Shown here one piece after another: positions 1-7,033 of a DNA stretch of 64,000 nt. Made by a program: the position numbers and the translations under genes. The stretch is from Streptomyces sp. CB01881. Lineage in GTDB: Bacteria > Actinomycetota > Actinomycetes > Streptomycetales > Streptomycetaceae. The stretch is from positions 9,837,015 through 9,901,014 of the forward strand of contig NZ_CP026498.1 of assembly GCF_002953255.1 (NCBI RefSeq), in the 5' to 3' direction. The notes beneath the pieces were generated by a model. The model was given only the letters and a program-made list of their open reading frames with translations. It did no database searches and was not told the origin of the DNA. Each line of letters opens with the position of its first letter. The first letter of the stretch is position 1.

Positions 1-90
1 CGTCACCCGCCGCAACCGCACCCCGGCTGTCCCGGCCCGCCCCCCCCCGCTGTTCACCCCGCCGTCCGGCCGTCCGCGCAGGGAGTCCCG

Positions 91-942
91 ATGCCCGCCA
101 CCCCCTCCCCCCTCCTCACCGGCCTCGCCCTCGGCGAGTCGCCCCGCTGGCACGACGGCCGGCTTTGGGTCTGCGACTGGGGCGCCCAGGAGCTGCTCAC
201 CGTCGGCCCCGACGGCGCCGCCACCGTGACCGCCCGCGTCCCGTCGTTCCCGTTCTGCATCGACTGGCTGCCGGAGCCCGACGGCCGTCTGCTCGTCGTG
301 GCCGGCGGCGACCGGCGGCTGCTGCGCCAGGAGGCCGACGGCACGCTCGGCCCGTACGCGGACCTGCGGGCGGTCTGCGACCGGCCGTGGAACGAGGTGG
401 CCGTGGACGGGCGCGGCAACGCGTACGTCAACTGCATCGGCTTCGACCTGATGGGCGGCGAGGCCCCGGGGCCCGGACTGGTCGCGCTGGTCACCCCGGA
501 CGGGACCGTCCGGCAGGTGGCGGGCGACCTCGCCTTCCCCAACGGAATGGCGGTCACCCCGGACGGCTCGACCCTGATCGTCGCCGAGTCGTACGCGGGC
601 CGGCTCACCGCGTTCACCATCGCGGCCGACGGGGGCCTGGCCGACCGGCGGGTCTGGGCGGCGGTGGAGGGTTCGGCGCCGGACGGGATCAGCCTCGACG
701 CGGAGGGCGCGCTCTGGTTCGCGGACGTCCCGGGCCGCTGCTGCGTCCGGGTGCGCGAGGGCGGGGAGGTGGTGCAGCGGGTCGCGCTGGACCGCGGGTG
801 CTTCTCGTGCGCGCTCGGCGGTCCGGACGGCCGCACCCTCTACCTGACCGCCGCCGAGTGGCCGCCGCCGGAGGACGCGCGAACCGGGCAGGTGCTGGCC
901 GTGCCGGTGGACGTGCTGGGTGCCCCGGGGCTCCTTCACTGA
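91..942 (+). CDS. SMP-30/gluconolactonase family hydrolase
   Basis: 283 aa, a six-bladed beta-propeller of the SMP-30/gluconolaconase/LRE family, which hydrolyses sugar lactones or related esters in the cytosol using one divalent metal. Visible family marks are GESPRW near the N-terminus (metal ligand E16), WNEV (N101), FPNGMAVTPDG (N151) and APDGISLD (D198), the usual four metal ligands. No signal peptide is seen. The ATG has GGGAG about 6 nt upstream. The gene stands alone; a hairpin follows its stop. The substrate cannot be told from sequence. Confidence 0.85.
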   Translation: MPATPSPLLTGLALGESPRWHDGRLWVCDWGAQELLTVGPDGAATVTARVPSFPFCIDWLPEPDGRLLVVAGGDRRLLRQEADGTLGPYADLRAVCDRPWNEVAVDGRGNAYVNCIGFDLMGGEAPGPGLVALVTPDGTVRQVAGDLAFPNGMAVTPDGSTLIVAESYAGRLTAFTIAADGGLADRRVWAAVEGSAPDGISLDAEGALWFADVPGRCCVRVREGGEVVQRVALDRGCFSCALGGPDGRTLYLTAAEWPPPEDARTGQVLAVPVDVLGAPGLLH

Positions 943-954
943 CCCGCCGTGCGC

Positions 955-974
955 CGGTGAGGCCCGGCTCACCG
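955..974 (+). terminator. Hairpin after the SMP-30 gene
   Basis: CGGTGAG (955-961) and CTCACCG (968-974) form a 7-bp stem with a 6-nt loop 13 bp after the stop codon. A longer pairing of CGCCGGTGA (952-960) with TCACCGGCG (980-988) is also possible. No T-run follows, as is common in high-GC actinobacteria. Confidence 0.45.
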
Positions 975-1052
975 CGGGTTCACCGGCGCGGGTAGGGAGG
1001 CGGGCGAGCCGGCCGGGAGTCCGCCCGCCGCCGCCCGAGACCGGAGGCCCCG

Positions 1053-2705
1053 ATGACCGACCGTGACGACCCGCAGCCCGGCCGGCGGCCGGACGGCCAA
1101 CAGCCCGACGACCAGAGCCCCCCGTCCGACCGGCCCGACCCCACGCTCGACCGCCGCGACCTGCTCCGGACCGGTCTGGCCACCGGCGCGGTCACCGCGC
1201 TCGGCCTCGCGTCCGCCGCCGGACCGGCGCAGGCGGCGGACGCCGTACCCGACCGGACGGTCACCCTCACCGGCCATCTCCCCACCGGTGCGCCCGACTT
1301 CGTGTACCTGCCGTTCGACGTGCCGGACGGCGTACGGGAGATCGCCGTCGCGTACGGCTACGACAAGCCGTCCGTCCCCGCCGGCACACCCGGCAACTCC
1401 TGTGACATCGGCCTCTTCGACGAACGCGGCACCGACCTCGGCGGGCGCGGATTCCGCGGCTGGTCGGGCGGGTTCCGCACCGAGTTCACCGTCGCCCGCG
1501 ACGGGGCGACGCCCGGCTACCTCCCCGGCCCGATCCGCCCGGGGAGGTGGCACGTCGTCCTCGGCCCGTACCAGGTGGCGCCGCAGGGGCTCGACTACCG
1601 GGTCACGGTCACCCTCCGATTCGGCGCGCCGGGGCCCGAGTTCACCCCGTCCTACCCGCCCGAGCGGGCGCGGGGCCGCGGGCGCTCCTGGTACCGGGGC
1701 GACTGCCACCTGCACACCGTGCACTCCGACGGTCGCCGGCTGCCGGCCGAGGTCTCCGCGGGCGCGCGGGCCGCCGGGCTGGACTTCATCGTCTCCACGG
1801 ACCACAACACCACTTCCTCGCACGGCGTTTGGGGCCCGCCGGCCGGGCCGGACCTGCTGATCGTGCTTGGCGAGGAGGTGACCACCCGCAACGGCCACTG
1901 GCTGGCGCTCGGCCTGCGGCCGGGCCGGTTCGTCGACTGGCGCTACCGTTCCCGCGACGAGGCCTTCCCGCGCTTCGCCCGGCAAGTCCGCAGCCAGGGC
2001 GGCCTGGTGGTGCCCGCCCACCCGTACTGCCCGTACGTCGCCTGCCAGTGGAAGTTCGGCTACCAGGACGCCGACGCGGTGGAGGTCTGGAACGGGCCCT
2101 GGACCTACGACGACGAGTCGGCGGTCGACACCTGGGACGCGGGGCTCGGCGTCGCCCTGCGGGAAGGACGCTCCTGGCTGCCGGCCATCGGCAACAGCGA
2201 CGCCCACAGTGCCCCGCAGGTCATCGGCTCCCCGCACACCGTCGTCCGGGCCGAGGACCTCACCCGTGACGCCGTCCTCGACGGACTCCGGGCCGGGCGC
2301 AGCTGGCTCGCCGAATCGGCTGCCGTCCACCTGGAGTTCACCGCCACCGGACACGGCCGGCAGGCGGGCATCGGCGAACAGCTCACCGTCCCCGCGGACG
2401 CCCCGGTGGACGTCCGTCTCACCGTCTCCGGCGTGCCCGGCGGGACGGTCCGCTTCCTGACCGACGAGGGCCAGCTGCACCAGGAGTCGCTGCCCCCCGA
2501 CGGTGCGGGAACCGTCGTCTGGCGGACGACGGCCTCGCTCGCCGCGTTCGTCCGGGCCGAGGTCCGCCACCCGAAGGCCGACGGCACCGCCGGCCGGGGC
2601 AACGCCATGGGCCCCGACCTGCCGTGGGGCCCGATGGCGGCGCTGACCAACCCGATCGTGCTGCGGCCGGACACCCCGGTGCGGGAGCGGTCCGCGGATC
2701 GGTAG
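1053..2705 (+). CDS. Tat-exported CehA/McbA-type PHP metallohydrolase
   Basis: 550 aa. The N-terminus carries a twin-arginine motif (DRRDLLRTG, residues 33-41) and a hydrophobic Ala-rich stretch ending AQAAD near 63, so export by Tat is expected. A beta-rich segment precedes the PHP (polymerase and histidinol phosphatase) domain, which starts at DCHLHTVHSDG (217-227; metal ligands H219, H221) and continues with STDHN (D250, H251), GEEVT, PAHPY and NSDAH. These are the metal-binding motifs of CehA/McbA phosphoesterase/carbamate hydrolase relatives. GGAGG lies 6 nt before the ATG. Substrate unknown; a secreted phosphoesterase is the most likely role. Confidence 0.85.
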   Translation: MTDRDDPQPGRRPDGQQPDDQSPPSDRPDPTLDRRDLLRTGLATGAVTALGLASAAGPAQAADAVPDRTVTLTGHLPTGAPDFVYLPFDVPDGVREIAVAYGYDKPSVPAGTPGNSCDIGLFDERGTDLGGRGFRGWSGGFRTEFTVARDGATPGYLPGPIRPGRWHVVLGPYQVAPQGLDYRVTVTLRFGAPGPEFTPSYPPERARGRGRSWYRGDCHLHTVHSDGRRLPAEVSAGARAAGLDFIVSTDHNTTSSHGVWGPPAGPDLLIVLGEEVTTRNGHWLALGLRPGRFVDWRYRSRDEAFPRFARQVRSQGGLVVPAHPYCPYVACQWKFGYQDADAVEVWNGPWTYDDESAVDTWDAGLGVALREGRSWLPAIGNSDAHSAPQVIGSPHTVVRAEDLTRDAVLDGLRAGRSWLAESAAVHLEFTATGHGRQAGIGEQLTVPADAPVDVRLTVSGVPGGTVRFLTDEGQLHQESLPPDGAGTVVWRTTASLAAFVRAEVRHPKADGTAGRGNAMGPDLPWGPMAALTNPIVLRPDTPVRERSADR

Positions 2706-2738
2706 GGGGGAGGACTCGGGGTGCCACCGTGGACTAGG

Positions 2739-2768
2739 TTGATCTCCGACAGCAGTCAGTCGTAGGGA
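2739..2768 (+). promoter_or_regulatory. Possible promoter for the zeta-like gene
   Basis: TTGATC (2739-2744) and TAGGGA (2763-2768) are spaced by 18 bp and lie about 80 bp before the GTG start at 2850. The match to the actinobacterial housekeeping consensus is partial, so this is only a suggestion. Confidence 0.3.
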
Positions 2769-2849
2769 CGATGCGCTCGGCTGTCCGTACCCGGGTCAGA
2801 CCCGCTCCGGCACCCCGTCCGTCCCCGGCCCGCGAAGGGATCAGCAGCC

Positions 2850-3368
2850 GTGAACCGAACGACCGTAGGCGGGCCGGAGATCGGGGGCCGGCGGGGCGCC
2901 GGCGGCGTGGTCGTGCTCGCCGACCCGGCCGGGGCCGGGAGCGGCACGGTCGCGCCCCTGCTGGCGGACGCCCTCCACCCGAGCGTGCACCTGCGGGCGG
3001 ACGACTTCCAGCGGGCGGTCCGCCGGGGGTACGTCCCGGCGCACCTGCCGGAGGCGCAGCGGCAGAACACGACGGCCCTGGCGGCCACCGCGCAGGCGGC
3101 CTTCGCGTTCGCCACCGGCGGGTACCAGGTGGTGGTGGAGGCGGCGGTCGCGCCGACGGCGCTGGACGCGTTCCGCCGCGAGAGCCGCACCACCGGGGCG
3201 GCTCTGCACTACGTGGTGCTGCGGCCGGCGGGCGAGTCCGCTGAGCCGGGCGAGCCGGGCGGCGTGCCGGACCGGCACACGGTGGACGCCGCTCCCGTCG
3301 CACCGGAGGCGGCGGCGGAGGCCGTGCTGGCCGGGTTGTCCCGGAGGGCGTTCCTACTGGGGTGGTGA
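2850..3368 (+). CDS. Zeta-toxin/AAA kinase-like protein with degenerate P-loop
   Basis: 172 aa, GTG start with GAAGGGA about 10 nt upstream. The layout resembles zeta-toxin or gluconate-kinase-like P-loop kinases: an N-terminal beta strand and loop (VVLADPAGAGSGT), then HLRADDFQRAVRRGYV, where D-D-F matches the zeta substrate/Walker-B-like strand, then VVVEAAVAP and a final ALHYVVLRP strand. The canonical GxGK[ST] lysine is absent: the position reads GAGSGT. Either the protein has lost phosphotransfer or it binds nucleotide differently. No antitoxin-like small gene is adjacent. Function unknown. Confidence 0.65.
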   Translation: MNRTTVGGPEIGGRRGAGGVVVLADPAGAGSGTVAPLLADALHPSVHLRADDFQRAVRRGYVPAHLPEAQRQNTTALAATAQAAFAFATGGYQVVVEAAVAPTALDAFRRESRTTGAALHYVVLRPAGESAEPGEPGGVPDRHTVDAAPVAPEAAAEAVLAGLSRRAFLLGW

Positions 3369-3428
3369 CGTCGTCCGCTGCCGCCCCCGCTGCCCTCCCT
3401 CGGGCCCGGCCGGACGGACCCCGGCGGC

Positions 3429-3475
3429 ACCCCGGCGGGGCGGCAGCGGGGGCGGCGGCGGAACCCCGCCGGGGT
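3429..3475. terminator. Bidirectional hairpin between convergent genes
   Basis: ACCCCGGCGGGG (3429-3440) pairs perfectly with CCCCGCCGGGGT (3464-3475) across a 23-nt loop, placed between the stop codons of two convergent genes. Confidence 0.5.
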
Positions 3476-3496
3476 ACCGCCGCCGCCCCGGGCCGC

Positions 3497-5506
3497 TCAG
3501 CCCTCGACGTCCACCCCGTAGCCGCGGGCCAGCTCGTCAAGCCCGTGGTCGAAGCCCTGCCCGACCGCACGGAACCGCCAGGAGCCGCCGCGGCGGTAGA
3601 TCTCGGCGAGCAGCAGGGTCCGTTCGGTGGTGGCGGCGTCCAGCGTGGCCTGGACGATCGGGCGGGCCCTGGTGTCGCCGGCCAGCGCGATCTCCACCGC
3701 GCCGACGTCGCCGAAGGTGGCCGAGCCGTCGATCGCCGCCGCGATGACGATCTTCCGCACCGAGCCGCCCAGCGGGCCGAGATCGACGGTGACCGCCTGC
3801 TCCTGCGGGCCGTCGAAGGCGAGCCGGACGGTGCCGTCTGGGCTCTCGGGTGCGCCGTAGAAGACGAAGTCCTCGTCGCAGGAGATCTGTTCGTCCTCGT
3901 CGAGGCTGAACGCGACCACGTCGACCTCGCAGCTGGTCTGCTGCGTCCACGAGGCGTTGACGCTCCAGCGGGCACCGTCGGTGGCGATGGGCAGGTCGAT
4001 CACGCCACCGCGCGGCAGCACCTCCACCTCGTCCGCCTCCCCTTCGTCCGGCTCTCCTTCGGCCGGCTTCCCGGTGCCCGGCGCGGCGGCGGGCGTGCTG
4101 CCCAGGGTCCGCAGCCAGGTGTCGTCGTGCACCGGGAGCTGGAGCCACTCGATCCGCTTCATCCTCCGGTCGGTGGCGGAGCCGGTCAGCGCGAGGACGT
4201 CGGTGACGTTGGCCGACAGGTTCACTGCGGCGGCGCCGCCGAGGCCGACCACCGCCGTCCGGGCCGCCACCGCCTCGGGGTGCCGGCCACCCAGCACGAG
4301 CACCCGCCGGCCGGTGAGCGCCCGCCGCTCCCGGGCGGTCCTGCGCCGCACCGCGGACCGCACGGCCACCGGGACCGGCTCGGCCACCGCCGAAACCGGC
4401 TCGACGACCGGCGCAGTGGCCGACTCAGTGGCCGACTCAGTGGCCGACTCAGTGGCCGGATCCGCCTCCGCGAACTCCACCGCGACCACGGCTTCCACCG
4501 CAACGGCCGGCGCCGCCTGCCCGGGGCCCGTCACCGCGCCGCCGGCCTCGTGCGGCTGTCCCGGCCGCACCTCCGCGAGCAGGGCGAGGAACGCCCCCTC
4601 GTCGAGCACCGGCACCCCCTCGGCGGCGGCCCGCCGGGCCTTCGCCGAGGACGCCGCGCCACCGTTGGCCACCAGCACACTGGTGTGCCGGCTCACCGAG
4701 GTCATCACGTTCAGCCCGGCCGCCACCGCCCTCGCGACCAGTTCCTCCCGGGCCGTCCCCGTCTCCCCGGTCACGGCGACCTTCATGCCCTGCACCAGCG
4801 CCCCACCCGCCGGCAGCCGCCCCGGATTGCGGTACGCGCACGGCGTCTTGGGGATTCGCGGCCGGAACTCCGAGGTGCGCCGGGGCGGGCAGTCCACCAG
4901 CGGCAGCGGCACCCCCAGGCGCTGCGCCTCGGCGAGCGAGCCGCGCAGCACTCCGGCCAGCACCCTGGTGTCATCCAGCGCGTCGTGCGCGTGCAGTTGC
5001 GGGACGCCGTAGTGCGCGGCGAGCGTGCCGAGCTTCAGGTCCGCGGTCGACGTGTCGATCCGCCGGTTCAGCGCCAGCGTGCAGAGCCGCCGCGAGACCG
5101 GCAGCCAGGAGCCGGCGAGCGCGAACTCGTGGCTGAGGAAGTCGTAGTCGAACTGGGCGTTGTGGGCCACCATCACCCTGCCCTCCAGCAGTTCGGCAAC
5201 CCGCCCGGCGATCTGCTCGAAGGCCGGCGCCCCCCTCAGCCGCTCGGCGGTCAGGCCGTGGACGTGCACCGGTCCGGGGTCCACGCCCGGATCCAGCAGG
5301 GTGGAGTACTCCCCGGTCTGCCGGCCCCCGGCGTCGACCGTGATCACCGCGAGGGAGAGCACCCGGTGTTGGCCGGGCCTCAGCCCCGAGGTCTCGACGT
5401 CGACCAGCGCCCATTCGTGGGCGTATCCGGTGGGCGTGGGCCCGGATGTGTCGCTCTGGTGGCCGGGGCGTGGGGGAGCCGAAGTCATGGCCACAAGAAT
5501 GCTCAT
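3497..5506 (-). CDS. Exonuclease-BRCT-TerD fusion protein
   Basis: 669 aa. Residues 30-185 are a DnaQ-like DEDDh 3'-5' exonuclease: DVETSG (D36, E38), HNAQFDYDF (about 115-123) and HAHDALDD (H174, D179). Residues 240-312 (MKVAVTGETG...) look like a BRCT domain and 398-450 (RRVLVLGGRHP...) like a second, degenerate one. An acidic linker follows. Residues 498-669 are a TerD domain with Ca-binding-type acidic stretches (SLDEDEQISCDEDF) and GAPESPDG. The fusion suggests a DNA-end processing or genome-stress role linked to the tellurite-resistance/TerD network, but no other ter genes are nearby. GGGGAG sits 9 nt before this ATG; a second ATG at 5488 is possible. A 12-bp tandem repeat encodes the TESA linker. 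Confidence 0.85.
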   Translation of the reverse strand: MSILVAMTSAPPRPGHQSDTSGPTPTGYAHEWALVDVETSGLRPGQHRVLSLAVITVDAGGRQTGEYSTLLDPGVDPGPVHVHGLTAERLRGAPAFEQIAGRVAELLEGRVMVAHNAQFDYDFLSHEFALAGSWLPVSRRLCTLALNRRIDTSTADLKLGTLAAHYGVPQLHAHDALDDTRVLAGVLRGSLAEAQRLGVPLPLVDCPPRRTSEFRPRIPKTPCAYRNPGRLPAGGALVQGMKVAVTGETGTAREELVARAVAAGLNVMTSVSRHTSVLVANGGAASSAKARRAAAEGVPVLDEGAFLALLAEVRPGQPHEAGGAVTGPGQAAPAVAVEAVVAVEFAEADPATESATESATESATAPVVEPVSAVAEPVPVAVRSAVRRRTARERRALTGRRVLVLGGRHPEAVAARTAVVGLGGAAAVNLSANVTDVLALTGSATDRRMKRIEWLQLPVHDDTWLRTLGSTPAAAPGTGKPAEGEPDEGEADEVEVLPRGGVIDLPIATDGARWSVNASWTQQTSCEVDVVAFSLDEDEQISCDEDFVFYGAPESPDGTVRLAFDGPQEQAVTVDLGPLGGSVRKIVIAAAIDGSATFGDVGAVEIALAGDTRARPIVQATLDAATTERTLLLAEIYRRGGSWRFRAVGQGFDHGLDELARGYGVDVEG
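4414..4459 (+). repeat. 12-bp tandem repeat in TerD-fusion linker
   Basis: CAGTGGCCGACT occurs three times in tandem from 4414 plus a partial fourth copy. On the coding strand it gives an in-frame TESA peptide repeat inside the flexible acidic linker, so copy-number change would only alter linker length. Confidence 0.85.
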
Positions 5507-5521
5507 CAGCCGGCACTCCCC

Positions 5522-6147
5522 ACAACCCGTTTGACCTGCCCGTTATCCGTACGACACCGTGTCGCGGCGGAGCCTTGGGGGGCGGGGGCGGTCTGCTTCG
5601 GGGGTTCCCGGCGGCGGCGGTGGTTCGCGCACGGTGACCGCCTCGGGTGGACGCCCCGGCTCACACGGGCCGCGCCGCACCTGCGGACGCACCGGCGTCC
5701 CACTCGAAGGCTGCGGCAGGAGGCGCGCGCCCGGGGCGTCGCACCGTGCGAAGCCGGGCGCTCCGGCGACCGCCCTCCCACAAGGACGGCCGCCGGAGCA
5801 CCCGATCCCGGCTCCCGACGGGGTGCGGGAGCCGGGGGACCGGGAGCCGGACCACCGGCGGGCGGGCCACCCCAGCGGGCGGACCGTACTCCCGGACGAC
5901 TGAACCGGCGCCCGCACGGGGGGTCGGGCGCCGGTGGCGTTGCCGCCACCCGGTACTACGGACGGAAGCACCCGCACGGTTCACCGGTCCTGCGGACCGT
6001 CTCCCCGCCGTGGCCGCGGGGCACCGAGCACCGGGCACCGGGCACCGCCTCCGGGCGTCCTGCCCGAGCCCTGTCCCCGTCCGGCGGACCACCACCTCCG
6101 AGGCTCTCCCCGGTTCTGGCGGGCCCGGGGTCCACCCCTTCGAGGAG
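5522..6147. other. Non-coding stretch with two strong hairpins
   Basis: I see no credible gene here; all long reading frames are Arg/Pro-rich by-products of GC bias. Two strong inverted repeats are present: CCGGCTCCC/GGGAGCCGG (5808-5816 with 5827-5835, 10-nt loop) and ACCGGCGCCCG/CGGGCGCCGGT (5904-5914 with 5925-5935, 10-nt loop). They lie downstream of the minus-strand gene at 6148-6507 and could end its transcript. The stretch also holds the promoter of the TerD fusion gene. Confidence 0.55.
5904..5935 (-). terminator. Perfect 11-bp-stem hairpin
   Basis: Arms 5904-5914 and 5925-5935 are perfectly complementary with a 10-nt loop. It is a candidate factor-independent terminator for the minus-strand gene that ends at 6148; there is no U-tract. 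Confidence 0.45.
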
Positions 6148-6507
6148 TCAGCAGAGCCGGTCCGGGGACGGGAGCCGGGTGATCTGGTCATCACCCCAGC
6201 CGTAGACCTCCAGGTTGGACAGGTAGCCGTCGTAGGCGAAGACCAGCGCTCCGCCGACCGGCTCTCCGTCGGCGTCGAGCACCGTCCCGTCGGCAACGGG
6301 ATTGCCGGCCACGGGCGCGGCCGGCACCGCTGCCCTGTCCAGGCCGAAGTCGATGCTGGCGCAGGAGCACGGGCAGCGGCCGATGACGCGCAGGTGCGGG
6401 ATCTGCGCGAGCAGGGCCCGATGGTCCGGCTGGTCCTCCTTGAGGAGAGCCTCAAGGAGCTGAACGGCTTCTGCAGGCAGTGGATCGCCCGTCGTGCTGG
6501 TTTCCAT
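6148..6507 (-). CDS. Hypothetical protein with CPCSCAS motif
   Basis: 119 aa, unknown function. Residues 1-30 are an amphipathic helical start (PAEAVQLLEALLKED). In the middle, RVIGRCPCSCASIDF carries three closely spaced cysteines. The C-terminal part (VLDADGEPVGGALVFAYDG...LSNLEVYGW) reads as a beta-hairpin-rich small domain. I recall similar unassigned proteins in Streptomyces with a CxCxS-type motif followed by a predicted strand-turn-strand. It is monocistronic. The codon pattern is typical of real genes here, unlike the overlapping frames. Confidence 0.75.
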   Translation of the reverse strand: METSTTGDPLPAEAVQLLEALLKEDQPDHRALLAQIPHLRVIGRCPCSCASIDFGLDRAAVPAAPVAGNPVADGTVLDADGEPVGGALVFAYDGYLSNLEVYGWGDDQITRLPSPDRLC

Positions 6508-6734
6508 GCCCCAACCCGATCATCCGACCGATCGAGGGGTCAACCCGAATACCAGGGCCGAGGACCGTGCTGTCGCCCGAGTCACCCGAGCGCGCGTGGG
6601 CCGGTTCGTTCGTAGACGGGTCATCCAGGGGCGAACCATCCCGCCTTCTTCCGGACGGCCGGGCTCGGGTCCTGGGCGTGCGACGCCTGCAAGGCTGCGC
6701 CGGCCCGGGCGTCGGTGCGGGAGAACGTGCCGCC

Positions 6735-6935
6735 CTGGGGTCGGTGATGCCGCGGGCGGCGAGTTCGGTGGTGATCAGGGCAGCCACCTCGGCGGCGGTC
6801 TGCTGCGTCGGGGTCTTGAACTCGGCCTTCCACCGCTTGCCGGCCGGCTGCCAGCCGTCCGCCGTCATCGCCGCCGCGACGGCCTCCCGGGTCGCCGGGG
6901 CGCGGGCCGACGCGGTCCACGAACCCGCGCGGTCC
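6735..6935 (-). pseudogene. Possible gene remnant (unknown family)
   Basis: Between 6508 and 7033 (526 bp without an intact gene) the minus strand codes a stretch that looks like genuine protein: AAAMTADGWQPAGKRW, then EFKTPTQQTAAEVAAL and TTELAARGITDP. It is balanced in composition, with coding-type third positions. Past 6735 the frame turns into Arg/Pro-rich sequence and no clear start or ribosome-binding site is seen. It may be the tail of a decayed hypothetical gene. The rest of the interval shows nothing recognisable. Confidence 0.35.
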
Positions 6936-7033
6936 ACGTCCCCGCACACCCGCACACCCCCATGCTCGCGCGGCCCGCATGCTCGCGCGGACGAGGTGAA
7001 CCCCCGACCGGGCCCCAGCCGTTTACCAGGACG

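Noticed and set aside
3362..6205. 947-codon open frame on the plus strand
   Set aside because: It is antisense to the TerD fusion gene, Arg/Gly/Pro-rich with no domain pattern; a result of high GC.
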